Below, piece after piece: positions 9,343 to 17,590 of a DNA stretch of 39,179 bases (its first letter is position 1; every line of letters begins with the position of its first letter). Made by a program: the position numbers and the translations under genes. This DNA comes from a virus: positions 1-39,179 of IMG/VR virus record IMGVR_UViG_3300032093_000340; one strand, 5' to 3'. A model generated the notes under the pieces. It saw nothing but the letters and a program-made list of their open reading frames with translations, made no database searches and was not told where the DNA came from.

Positions 9343-9843
9343 TCAAACAAACTGTATATTATTTGGCAACGTAATTTTTTCCAGTGGCCCCAGTTCACTA
9401 GCTTTTCTGATTAATTCGTTGTTTGGATTAAACTTAACAATAACTTCCATATTTGTGTTTACGTTTTCCATCAATTCCATAGAAACATCGTTTGATACCA
9501 GTATTTGTATTTGTTTTTTTTGTTTCGGTGGCAACGTAATAGTTGATTTATACTTTCCAGAGTCGGTTAATTGTGATGATGCTCCAGAATTTATATTTAG
9601 CATAGATTTATTATAGAGAATATCTACGATAAGATTTGCATTTTGTGTTAAATTTAGTAATTCTAAAGTACCGACAACCGGCGTTTTATTGGTTGTACCA
9701 ATAGAATACTGTATTGAGGTTGGTGTTGGGACGATGTTATATGAAAACATATTATTTATATTTTCTTCTAATTCTACGTCGGTATATACCTCAAACTTTT
9801 GTAAAAAATCTACAGTACCCGTTGGTGTGGTTTTAATAGGCAT
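9343..9843 (-). CDS. Hypothetical structural protein of the baseplate/fibre block
   Basis: 166 residues from the ATG at 9843 (MPIKTTPTGTVDFLQ). An in-frame upstream TTG overlaps the previous gene and is less likely; a GGAA box precedes the ATG by seven bases. The protein has a mixed alpha/beta look with many Asn and Thr, no Cys and no transmembrane segment. It starts one base after the stop of the repeat-rich fibre-like gene and ends nine bases before the giant wedge gene. It is thus translationally linked to both and probably co-assembled. I do not recognise the family. Confidence 0.6.
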   Translation of the reverse strand: MPIKTTPTGTVDFLQKFEVYTDVELEENINNMFSYNIVPTPTSIQYSIGTTNKTPVVGTLELLNLTQNANLIVDILYNKSMLNINSGASSQLTDSGKYKSTITLPPKQKKQIQILVSNDVSMELMENVNTNMEVIVKFNPNNELIRKASELGPLEKITLPNNIQFV

Positions 9844-9844
9844 A

Positions 9845-10999
9845 TTAGCGTTCCGTTGCTTCAATATTCATATTTAACGTAGACACACCATCTGCTAACT
9901 TATCAAGTAACTCGGGTGTTACTGATACGATTACAGTTTGTGATGCTCTTGGTCCTATGTTAAACGAAGCTACTCCGTTACGTTCTACACCATTTACTGA
10001 AATTTTTACACTATCGTTAGTTCTAATTTGTATTCCGTATGTAATTCCAAATGACGGATTAATAACCTTAAATAATTTAGTCTCTGGATAAATTGACGAT
10101 CCTCTTCTCCAGGTAAATCTTAATGCCTCACTCAAACTTGGTTCAAATGCAATTTCAGTTCTAGGTTCCCAACACGTTCCACCACCCGCACCTTGAAATG
10201 CAGATTGTACGTATCCATCTGGAATATTACCTTCTTTTATTAACCCATCTATGCAACTTCTCCAGGTAAAAATTGGTGCAGGAGTTGGTGCCGGTGTTAT
10301 TGGCGCCGGAGTTATTGGAGCCGGGGTTGTTGGTGAAGGCGTTACATTTGGTGCATTTGGTGATGGAGTTATTGGTGAAGGCGTTGGTATTAATTCAAAT
10401 TCTGCTTCAAAAGTTTCCCCAGATATAAATCCTAATCCATTTGATAACGTATTAGCTGTTTGTGGGGTAAATGTTAATGTATTATCAGATGTAAATGTAC
10501 CTCCTGCTTTTTTCCATCTAACAAATCTCCACCCAACTGTAGGAGTTGCTAGTGCGGTAACTGTTTCTCCAATTTGTCTACCTACAATAATTTCATTGGT
10601 AATTTCTTGACCATCTATAGTAAATTTACCAGCATTTGAATTTGCAGGAGTTACTCGAAGTCTAAATGAATAAATTACTGCTTCAGGTGATGGAGTTGCA
10701 ACTGCTTCAGGTGATGGAGTTATAGGTGATGGAGTTGCAACTGCTTCAGGTGATGGAGTTATAGGTGATGGAGTTATAGGTGATGGTGTTGTAGCTATTG
10801 GCGACGGAGTTACCGGCGACGGAGTTACCGGTGATGGTGTTACCGGCGACGGAGTTACCGGCGACGGAGTTACAGGTGATGGCGTTACAGGTGATGGCGT
10901 TGTAGCTATTGGCGACGGAGTTACCGGCGAAGATGTTACTCGTTCAAATACTGGTGTTATTTCGTAATTAGCATCTACTGTTATAGTTAATTGTGCCAT
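9845..10999 (-). CDS. Repeat-rich fibre-like protein with TPSP repeats
   Basis: 384 residues. After a short N-terminal beta segment, residues about 23-107 are an almost pure Pro/Thr/Ser repeat built on TPSPV and TPSPI units. A domain of about 85 residues with the GWRFVRWKKAGG motif follows, resembling the InlB B-repeat/Listeria-type bacterial repeat. A second Pro-rich linker (TPAPITPAP) leads to a C-terminal beta domain containing Cys and Trp (WRSCIDGL, CWEPRTEI). The architecture is a rigid stalk carrying adhesin-like modules, which fits a fibre or receptor-contact protein. That function is inferred. The neighbouring 302-residue protein has the same style. The DNA repeat makes this gene prone to length change. 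Confidence 0.62.
   Translation of the reverse strand: MAQLTITVDANYEITPVFERVTSSPVTPSPIATTPSPVTPSPVTPSPVTPSPVTPSPVTPSPVTPSPIATTPSPITPSPITPSPEAVATPSPITPSPEAVATPSPEAVIYSFRLRVTPANSNAGKFTIDGQEITNEIIVGRQIGETVTALATPTVGWRFVRWKKAGGTFTSDNTLTFTPQTANTLSNGLGFISGETFEAEFELIPTPSPITPSPNAPNVTPSPTTPAPITPAPITPAPTPAPIFTWRSCIDGLIKEGNIPDGYVQSAFQGAGGGTCWEPRTEIAFEPSLSEALRFTWRRGSSIYPETKLFKVINPSFGITYGIQIRTNDSVKISVNGVERNGVASFNIGPRASQTVIVSVTPELLDKLADGVSTLNMNIEATER
10263..10390 (-). repeat. Short Pro-Ala/Ser-Pro coding repeats
   Basis: Degenerate 15-base units encode TPAPI/TPSPI in the second linker of the fibre-like gene. They are less regular than the array at 10681-10930. Confidence 0.6.
10681..10930 (-). repeat. Tandem 15-base coding repeat array (TPSPV units)
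   Basis: About a dozen near-identical 15-base units (plus-strand form GGCGACGGAGTTACC or GGTGATGGAGTTATA) lie head to tail. They are interrupted twice by a unit encoding Ile/Ala/Thr-Thr and, nearer the 3' end, by Glu-Ala-Val-Ala. Neighbouring units are identical at base level, so recent duplication and slippage are likely. Confidence 0.9.
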
Positions 11000-11002
11000 A
11001 AA

Positions 11003-11911
11003 TTACTCCGCGAATTCAATGCCGTCATTACGAACACAAACATTATTAATACATCTAAATGTATTAAAAGCTTCACCACTTAACGGATCTTGACAATCAA
11101 AATCAGATGCACAAGATACTTCCGTAGGACCACCACCGTTTCCTACAGGTGGAAGTGAGAATACCGGCGCGGGCGTTGGTGCCGGCGTTGGTGCCGGTGC
11201 TGGTGGTGGTGCTGCGACACATCGTGATGCTGGTATTGGGAATCCAAATGTGGTATATCCTACATTTACAATTTGACAAGTAAATCCTGATGGGCAGTTT
11301 TGTAGGAAAATATCACACTCGTCATTATTTGATATAGGAGCTGGTGTTATTGTAATAGGCGGTGGCGTTGGTGCTATTGGTGATGGTGTTGGTGCCGGCG
11401 GTGTACACGGTACACATCCAGATGGACATGGTCTATTTGGTGCATATCCATCAACACATCCATTACCACAGTTACAATATCCGTATGACAACGCAGCTGG
11501 AGCAGGTGTTGCGGGTGGTTGTGTTATTCCACACGGAAATGGTCCATTTAATCCACCAGCATCAAGCGTATAGTATTGACCACTACCTGCGCCATAAATT
11601 CCATATGGAGCAGGTTGTGTTCCATTTGCATCTGTATAGTATGAACGGCCGTCAGTCCACAACCAACGAGAAAGTTCAGTTTGTAAATTTCCGTAGCAAA
11701 TAGAATCTACTGTTGTAGAATATCCGCCAACTGCAATTTCTTCAAATTGTACTGGAGTTTTAGTAGTTTGAAATCTGACAAATCTCCAACCAGCTTCTGC
11801 TTCTGCTGATATGGTAACTTGGCGTCCATAATTTCCAGTTGCCTGACCAGCACTAATATATGCGCGGCCGCCTTCTGCTCCATTTACTAGTACGCTTGTT
11901 TGTATAGCCAT
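11003..11911 (-). CDS. Cys-rich, Pro-linker fibre-like protein
   Basis: 302 residues. The N-terminal 50 residues contain GWRFVRFQTTK, the same InlB-like repeat motif found in the next gene. Residues about 140-175 are Cys-rich (CNCGNGC, CPSGCVPC). Pro/Thr linkers (TPSPIAPTPPP) separate two more small Cys modules near the C-terminus (CPSGFTC, CASDFDC). The paired Cys suggest small disulphide-knotted or metal-binding domains strung on stiff linkers, similar to EGF- or dickkopf-like repeats in extracellular proteins. Such folding would suit a tail appendage that meets the cell surface. It lies four bases upstream of the TPSP repeat protein and is probably its partner. The function is inferred from architecture only. 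Confidence 0.58.
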   Translation of the reverse strand: MAIQTSVLVNGAEGGRAYISAGQATGNYGRQVTISAEAEAGWRFVRFQTTKTPVQFEEIAVGGYSTTVDSICYGNLQTELSRWLWTDGRSYYTDANGTQPAPYGIYGAGSGQYYTLDAGGLNGPFPCGITQPPATPAPAALSYGYCNCGNGCVDGYAPNRPCPSGCVPCTPPAPTPSPIAPTPPPITITPAPISNNDECDIFLQNCPSGFTCQIVNVGYTTFGFPIPASRCVAAPPPAPAPTPAPTPAPVFSLPPVGNGGGPTEVSCASDFDCQDPLSGEAFNTFRCINNVCVRNDGIEFAE

Positions 11912-11929
11912 GTATATTTTCCTATGCTG

Positions 11930-12808
11930 TTAAGTTACAACAATACGACGATCAATTGTTTGTTGTAACTGATGTATGTTACTTTTTACTATTCGTTCTA
12001 TGATGCTGAACATTTCATCTTGCTGAATTCGTTCATCACCACCCAATCCTTTAATAATTATTTCTTCCCTAGCCATTTCAAACAGTTTTGGTATGAACTC
12101 GTTTAGTTTATTAGAAAAATCTTGATTAATTGACACACGTTCAAGTTTACCAATAGTTTCGTCATATGTCTGTTCAGGTACTACACTTATTGCTCCAATA
12201 ACATTATTCGCAGTTGCTCCTTCGGTGTCATCAGAAAATTGAACTCCAGATTTAAATATTTTTTCCAAAACACCCACAGCATCAGCTCTATTAAAAGATT
12301 TTTGTAGAAATTCACGCAATAACAACGAGTTTTCAACTACGGCTACTTCACTATTATATTCATTGTTGAATATCAATTCAACTTCAGTTCGAGACGGTCC
12401 CATTTCCACCATAGACAATCTACGGTCTGCGTATGAACCAATTTCGTCAGAAAAAAAGTTCATAACAAGTTTATATGTGCCTGGTATTAGTACTAAATTG
12501 TTTATTTCGAATAGCTTTGTAAAATCTATCTGTAGGTAATTTTTATATGTTCCGTCCGTATATCCTACAATATGTAATTTTACTATTCCATCGGACAATT
12601 TTGTAACTACACTTAATATTAAATCATTTGAGTTTACAATAGTACTATAGAAATGAAATTCTACATTATCTTCGTTATCGTAACCAAAGCTTCCTGGCAG
12701 TTCTTCCAATAAAACTCCATCTTCTGGATATTTTACTATTCTTGATGCTAGAAATCTTGGTTCTGTTTTTGTAGTTATGTCACTTCTAAAGTTATTTTGA
12801 TTTGGCAT
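11930..12808 (-). CDS. Hypothetical baseplate/tail structural protein
   Basis: 292 residues. The N-terminal two-thirds is beta-rich (for example GYDNEDNVEFHFYSTIV and LVLIPGTYKLVMNFFSDEIG). The C-terminal third is helical and charged (EFIPKLFEMAREEIIIKGLG and FSIIERIVKSNIHQLQQTI). The order gp6-like, two structural genes, this gene, fibre-like genes resembles the region between gp6 and the short-fibre genes in T4-like phages, where attachment proteins for fibres lie. It overlaps neither neighbour (8- and 18-base gaps) and is probably part of one long late transcript. No specific family recognised. Confidence 0.6.
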   Translation of the reverse strand: MPNQNNFRSDITTKTEPRFLASRIVKYPEDGVLLEELPGSFGYDNEDNVEFHFYSTIVNSNDLILSVVTKLSDGIVKLHIVGYTDGTYKNYLQIDFTKLFEINNLVLIPGTYKLVMNFFSDEIGSYADRRLSMVEMGPSRTEVELIFNNEYNSEVAVVENSLLLREFLQKSFNRADAVGVLEKIFKSGVQFSDDTEGATANNVIGAISVVPEQTYDETIGKLERVSINQDFSNKLNEFIPKLFEMAREEIIIKGLGGDERIQQDEMFSIIERIVKSNIHQLQQTIDRRIVVT

Positions 12809-12816
12809 AATTTAAC

Positions 12817-13230
12817 TTATAAAGGTGGTAACCCGTCACCAGAATCATTAAACTCTGCGTTATCTAATTCTGTAAAGGTCTTGTCTAAACTTAAAATAAC
12901 AGATGGTCTATATCTTTCAAAATATACTGGTGCGTAATAATGTTGCGATGCGGTTGGTACGTTTTCTATTGTTGGGGTTAGTATGATCGTTGACCCATCA
13001 ATATCAACAGGTGTTACTACTTTAAATGGATAAACTGATGACACTTCTGGTTGCAGTTCATTTAATGACTGTGTTGTTTGTATTACGTTTGGCGAAATAG
13101 CACGTTTATCTAGTGTATAAACGTCTCCTAAAGCAGAAAAATTGCTAGAGGAAACAAATATTATATCTTCATTTTCCCGATTTACATTTACTAAAAATTT
13201 AGGTATGTAAGTGTTAAACGTATTACTCAT
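12817..13230 (-). CDS. Small hypothetical structural protein
   Basis: 137 residues with no Cys, beta-rich, beginning MSNTFNTYIPKFLVNVNRE. Its ATG lies inside the end of the upstream 346-residue gene (8-base overlap), so translation is likely coupled. The short Asp/Gly/Pro C-terminus (NDSGDGLPPL) looks unstructured. The position within the baseplate cluster is the only functional hint. Confidence 0.58.
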   Translation of the reverse strand: MSNTFNTYIPKFLVNVNRENEDIIFVSSSNFSALGDVYTLDKRAISPNVIQTTQSLNELQPEVSSVYPFKVVTPVDIDGSTIILTPTIENVPTASQHYYAPVYFERYRPSVILSLDKTFTELDNAEFNDSGDGLPPL

Positions 13231-14263
13231 TGCTGTCTATTTTAAAAGTATAATTAAATTCTGGGAAGAATACTAAATTTTGTGATTGTATTTTTAAATC
13301 TATATTGTAGTATCTATTGATGTTTAATCCGTTTGTGTCTAGAATAATATATGAACCAGAAGCGTCACAGTTTATTGCAGAATATGCATCAAATCTAAAT
13401 AATTCAACATCAGCAGCGACATCCCGTATTCTAAAATACGATTGGGACGGAAGATAGTACATATTTCGATAACGTTGTACCGCATCAAATCGTTTATCAG
13501 GATATAAGTCTCGAACTACCAAATAAATCTTATCAACCTCACCACTAGTGTATGATTGTTTAATATTTTTTGGTACAATTGAAAGATTACTATTTGGAAT
13601 AGGCTTTAAACTTCCTGTTATAAACACTTGGTCGTTCCACACGACTTCTAGTAACGGTTCATATACCGTATGCGTGTTTCCAGAAAAAAATTTAATGTTA
13701 CCTTTGTTGCTCTGATCTATTTCGTCTACATTTGGTAACTTAACTATAAGTCCATTCCACGGTGTTGTATTTACACCTTGTATTACCGGTCCAATTAAAT
13801 TTGTTACATTAATTCTTATGTTGGATGATATTGGAACTTCTGAAAACGTATAGGATGCGGTTGTGGTCGTGGTAAAATCACTTCCAGCATTACTCCATGA
13901 TGTTAATCGTGTTGCTTTTTCCCACGTTACACCATCTTCCACATTTCTATTATCTTGATAAAAATATCCACTACCTTCAATCCAACTACGAGATATTGGA
14001 CAAATTTCTATAGCTTGATATCTATTTACAAATTTTGCATCAGCAATGTGTAAATTCAAATAATATTGCGCACTTGATGTATATGAACCGCTTACTAAAT
14101 TAAAATTAAGTAGTGTGCGCACGGAACCGGTAGCGTACATTTTATCAGCATCTGTCGGTTTTACCCACTTACCAACTTCTAATATTTCATCTAATCCAGA
14201 ATTATCAAATGGTAATCTTTGATAGATACTAGCGTCTTGTGTAGTTTTAACAAAAGTTCTCAT
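13223..14263 (-). CDS. Virion structural protein next to gp6 (beta-sandwich, DNRLRE-like)
   Basis: 346 residues. The segment at about 80-135 (ISRSWIEGSGYFYQDNRNVE, then GVTWEKATRLTSW) resembles the signature of DNRLRE-type beta-sandwich domains found in secreted and surface proteins. A typical closing strand pattern follows (NIRINVTNLIGPVIQG). The C-terminal half is Tyr/Asn-rich beta (YSAINCDASGSYIILDTNG). It lies 12 bases downstream of the gp6-like gene, the place held in T4-like phages by other wedge or fibre-attachment proteins. The domain call rests on a pattern only. A structural role is well supported by context. Confidence 0.58.
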   Translation of the reverse strand: MRTFVKTTQDASIYQRLPFDNSGLDEILEVGKWVKPTDADKMYATGSVRTLLNFNLVSGSYTSSAQYYLNLHIADAKFVNRYQAIEICPISRSWIEGSGYFYQDNRNVEDGVTWEKATRLTSWSNAGSDFTTTTTASYTFSEVPISSNIRINVTNLIGPVIQGVNTTPWNGLIVKLPNVDEIDQSNKGNIKFFSGNTHTVYEPLLEVVWNDQVFITGSLKPIPNSNLSIVPKNIKQSYTSGEVDKIYLVVRDLYPDKRFDAVQRYRNMYYLPSQSYFRIRDVAADVELFRFDAYSAINCDASGSYIILDTNGLNINRYYNIDLKIQSQNLVFFPEFNYTFKIDSNE

Positions 14264-14275
14264 AGTAATTCTCTA

Positions 14276-16264
14276 TTATTGTCGAGCACTTCCGATAATA
14301 TCCGTTTCTGGATAACGTATCTCGAAGATACAAGGGTCTAACGATGGATAAATAACATCATCTTCTATTGCTTCGTCCATCGGATAACGGTATTCTTGAT
14401 AATCACGACCATCTTGGAACTTATATTTATTAATTATTTCTACATTTGTCACGGTTTGTACACCGTCCACCGAACCAATTGTCAATCGTAAATCATTAAG
14501 TATGATTGGTTGATTGATTTGCCAACGGTCAATATCAAAAAATTGTTTAACTGCATCAATTGCTCTAGCTAATACATCATTCATATTGTAATTACGATAA
14601 ACTACAATATCAAATTTTACAGCAATATTAACTACGAACGCATCGACAATATTCACATCATCAGTTAAAACACGATATTGTTCTAAATAATTCGCTAAAT
14701 TTTTCTTTACTAACGAATTTAATGTAGTAAGTTTTTTCTGTGCGTTGTATCCTAATACATAAAGATTTACAGCATTTGGAGAAACTGGATCGTTTACGTA
14801 TGCTCTGTTGTTAAATGGATTTTGGTCATTATTTACTACCAATTTTGTTGCATCTTGTTCCATTACTGAATTAATTTGTTCGTCACGTACAACAAATACT
14901 TTAGCAACTGCGCCAAATTTTGACGGCATTGCTAAACTACGAACAATATAATCTGCGTCTGTAACTACTCTATTTTGTGCATTAAAGTAGGCTAGTGCAT
15001 TTTGACGAAGTTCTTCTATAGTCTCAATTCCGGCTCCACCAGTTGCGGGTTCATCATTTGTAATTGCTACACTTTCTACACTACGTGCAAAAAGATTTTG
15101 TTCTGATGAAGCGTAATCAACTGCTCTATTTGCTATTAGCACCGAATCGACATTTACAATTGTATTAGATGCAACATTTGATTCTACACCGCCACCAACC
15201 GTATATGTAATTGTTAACGTAGTATTTGCAGGTGCGACACCAAACGTATCTGACGCTAAAAAGTCTGAAGGGTCTATTGCCGTATTTGCTACATTTTGAT
15301 TGTATTTTGTATTTGCAATTTGAATTGGTCCAAGTGTCATAATATCTTGATCAGCAGATGTAGCTCCACCTGACCCAAACCACACTTCCAATTTTAAATT
15401 ATTGTTTATTCTAGTAGTAAATCGACGCGACTTTCGTATAAAGCGTGCTATTTTTGCCGGAGGTAACGAACCGGTGGTCATTAATTCTGCTTGTAAAAAG
15501 GCAGAAGAGGCTCTTGGTGAAATATCACGTTCTTCAATTACAATATCTTGACCTAGATAATCAACTTCATACCAATCATTTCCATCAGAATCGACAATAC
15601 TAACAATACTAATTACGTCATTTTCTGGAAGTTCTATTCTGGTGAACGGTTCGGGTGATCCAAATGTATATGTAGCAGTTTTTATATCCGCCGATATTAA
15701 TTTAATTTTTTTAGACACGACATAAGACGTAGGTGCTAATGACGCATCTCTCGTTAAAATTCTTATAGTACGATTACGTTCATCTGCGAAGTCTACATCT
15801 TCTATAGACCGAAATGATTTGATAGGCGGTGTGTTGGTAGAAAATTTAGAGTTAGTTAATATCTTTAAGAAGAATCTTTTATCTGGATCGTAATTGTTTG
15901 CGACACCAAGAGCTGGAACAATTTGATGTACCGTTGCTTCTACCGTCGCGGCCGCGGTCAATCTTGGTTTATATCCCATAGCCTGTGAGATAGCGATGAT
16001 ATTTTGACGCTCTTGTGCAAATAATAAAAGATTTTCTCTAAATTGTGTATCAATATAGTATGTTAAAACGTCACCGACGTATGCTGCCATTTCCATAAAC
16101 ATCATACCCGGTGAAGTTTCATTAAAATCCGTATATGTGTTTGGATAATATGCTTTAGCAAACTCAATTAAATTACTTCGAAACTCGGTAAAGTTTTTAG
16201 CAAGATAACTTACGTCTTTTGTATTCGGTATGAATTTTTTAATTATCGGTTGCGTTACCGCCAT
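14276..16264 (-). CDS. Baseplate wedge protein, gp6-like (baseplate J family)
   Basis: 662 residues, the length of T4 gp6 (660). The N-terminus carries the family pattern FNETSPGMMFMEMAAYVGDVLTYYID (about residues 43-70). The middle has the baseplate-J core (IETIEELRQNALAYFNAQNR followed by VVTDADYIVRSLAMPSKFG, about 395-440). The C-terminus carries the strand-helix pattern of the gp6/gpJ core (NVEIINKYKFQDGRDYQEYR). In T4 two gp6 chains embrace gp7 and form the inner ring of the baseplate. The gp25-like gene lies directly upstream, as in T4-like cyanophages. Confident assignment. Confidence 0.86.
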   Translation of the reverse strand: MAVTQPIIKKFIPNTKDVSYLAKNFTEFRSNLIEFAKAYYPNTYTDFNETSPGMMFMEMAAYVGDVLTYYIDTQFRENLLLFAQERQNIIAISQAMGYKPRLTAAATVEATVHQIVPALGVANNYDPDKRFFLKILTNSKFSTNTPPIKSFRSIEDVDFADERNRTIRILTRDASLAPTSYVVSKKIKLISADIKTATYTFGSPEPFTRIELPENDVISIVSIVDSDGNDWYEVDYLGQDIVIEERDISPRASSAFLQAELMTTGSLPPAKIARFIRKSRRFTTRINNNLKLEVWFGSGGATSADQDIMTLGPIQIANTKYNQNVANTAIDPSDFLASDTFGVAPANTTLTITYTVGGGVESNVASNTIVNVDSVLIANRAVDYASSEQNLFARSVESVAITNDEPATGGAGIETIEELRQNALAYFNAQNRVVTDADYIVRSLAMPSKFGAVAKVFVVRDEQINSVMEQDATKLVVNNDQNPFNNRAYVNDPVSPNAVNLYVLGYNAQKKLTTLNSLVKKNLANYLEQYRVLTDDVNIVDAFVVNIAVKFDIVVYRNYNMNDVLARAIDAVKQFFDIDRWQINQPIILNDLRLTIGSVDGVQTVTNVEIINKYKFQDGRDYQEYRYPMDEAIEDDVIYPSLDPCIFEIRYPETDIIGSARQ

Positions 16265-16276
16265 GTAAGTCTCCTA

Positions 16277-16657
16277 CTAAAACGTTAATACGATTGTATC
16301 TTGTATATTTGGATTAGTTCGTAATCGATATCCAACATACAATCGCAACCTATTTTGATCTAAATCTTCTGGTGCAGCGTTTAACTCAAACCTAATTAAT
16401 TCTAAAAACGGCATCCATTTTTCAACCGCATCTAAAACCGAAAGTTTAGCTCCTTCTATGTTTTCCGGAGTCAACTGCTCAAAAAGATAGTCGTGAATAC
16501 CACACCCAAACTCCGGTTGATGAACACGCTCCCCCTTTCTAGTAAGTATCAAATTTATAAAATTTGATTTAACTTGAGTGAGAGTATCGAGTGATTGTTC
16601 AAAATAACCTGTATTTCCTATTTGTAATGGTAGTGTTATTCCGATACCTTTAGCCAT
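16277..16657 (-). CDS. Baseplate wedge protein, gp25-like (GPW/gp25 family)
   Basis: 126 residues, close to T4 gp25 (132). It has the family core SNFINLILTRKGERVHQPEF followed by GCGIHDYLFEQ, where the EFG(C/S)G turn is the hallmark of the gp25/W fold shared by contractile tails and type VI secretion TssE. In T4 gp25 sits at the tail-tube/sheath junction and starts sheath assembly. It lies 12 bases before the gp6-like gene and has a typical late-cluster arrangement. Confidence 0.88.
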   Translation of the reverse strand: MAKGIGITLPLQIGNTGYFEQSLDTLTQVKSNFINLILTRKGERVHQPEFGCGIHDYLFEQLTPENIEGAKLSVLDAVEKWMPFLELIRFELNAAPEDLDQNRLRLYVGYRLRTNPNIQDTIVLTF

Positions 16658-16669
16658 AAAAATCTCCTA

Positions 16670-17050
16670 TTATACGATTTTCATCGCTTTCATTAATTGC
16701 GAATAATCTTTTGTCAAAGCGTCTCGAACGTTCGGATCTACAGAGGTGGCTGGGACTTGTATTTTATTTCCTGCAGAATCCACTGTAGTAAACGTATTAT
16801 GCGCAGTAATATTAGATGTATTCGCACTAATAGTTCCAGATTCACGATTATAGTCAATACCCATTAATTCTGCAAGTCTACCTCTATCAATTTTAGGTTT
16901 GACTGCTTTAGGTTTTTCTGTTATAGATTCATTTAGTTTGGATACGTTTTTTACTTCTGCAACGGCTTCCGCTAACAATTCAGGTAAAATACGTTGTACT
17001 TCTTCTTCGACTATAGTTCTTATATATGCTTTTAATAATTGTTTATCCAT
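16670..17050 (-). CDS. Hypothetical protein of baseplate cluster
   Basis: 126 residues. It begins with an amphipathic helix (MDKQLLKAYIRTIVEEEVQR) followed by a second helix (LPELLAEAVAEV), a Lys/Pro linker and a short C-terminal domain (DALTKDYSQLMKAMKIV). Proteins with this start lie next to gp25 in T4-like cyanophages and related viruses, without known function. A gp25 partner or small assembly factor is possible but inferred. A good AGGAG box precedes the ATG. Confidence 0.6.
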   Translation of the reverse strand: MDKQLLKAYIRTIVEEEVQRILPELLAEAVAEVKNVSKLNESITEKPKAVKPKIDRGRLAELMGIDYNRESGTISANTSNITAHNTFTTVDSAGNKIQVPATSVDPNVRDALTKDYSQLMKAMKIV

Positions 17051-17073
17051 ATATATCTCCTTACGTAGACGAT

Positions 17074-17589
17074 TTATGTTAATGTGGATGGAAACGGTAA
17101 CGCTGGTAACGGTGGTATTTTTGGTGCTTGTACTACTGTACTTGGTGGGGTTAATGGAAATTTAAATAATTCTTTTCCTTTTGCCAAATTTTGTTTTCCT
17201 GCATTTCTTTTTTCTTTTGCTAAATCTTTTATTTGTTTTAATGCGGATAGTGTAGCTAAAATTTTAGGATCAACTAATGGGGGTTTTGGTATTTTTGCTA
17301 ATAATCCAGCTACAGCTGCACCCGCTGCGGCAGTAGCAGCACCTTGTAAATTACCTGCAGCAGCTTTTGCTTTATTTACTGCTTCTTCTTTTGCTTTTAA
17401 CGCAGTTTCTTTTGCTTCGGTAACTTTTAACTGTGCTTCTGCTTCCAATTGCCGTTTTACTAAATTTGGATCAGGAACTACAGGAACTTTTGCTTTAATA
17501 TCAGTTAATGTTACTGGCGGAATTGGTGGTGTTGGAATTGACGTTATGGTTCCTGCCTTTTGTACTGCTGCTTGAATTGGGTCTAACAT
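17074..17589 (-). CDS. Ala/Lys/Pro-rich coiled-coil protein of tail cluster
   Basis: 171 residues with strongly biased composition. There is a Pro-rich N-terminus (ITSIPTPPIPPVTL), then a long Ala/Lys/Glu helix (about residues 45-105), a second Lys-rich helix (about 110-145) and a Pro-rich C-terminus (PPLPALPFPSTLT). The helices look like coiled coil. The gene sits between the gp5-like hub gene (1-base gap) and the gp25-side genes, so a tail-hub or assembly role is inferred. No catalytic motif is present. Confidence 0.55.
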   Translation of the reverse strand: MLDPIQAAVQKAGTITSIPTPPIPPVTLTDIKAKVPVVPDPNLVKRQLEAEAQLKVTEAKETALKAKEEAVNKAKAAAGNLQGAATAAAGAAVAGLLAKIPKPPLVDPKILATLSALKQIKDLAKEKRNAGKQNLAKGKELFKFPLTPPSTVVQAPKIPPLPALPFPSTLT

Positions 17590-17590
17590 A

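Noticed and set aside
10681-10930. Repeat array as a CRISPR
   Set aside because: The units are 15 bases, contiguous, in frame and encode Pro-rich protein; there are no spacers.
16715-16725. TTGACA-like sequence within the 126-residue gene on the minus strand
   Set aside because: No -10 at 16-18 bases; coding sequence chance match.
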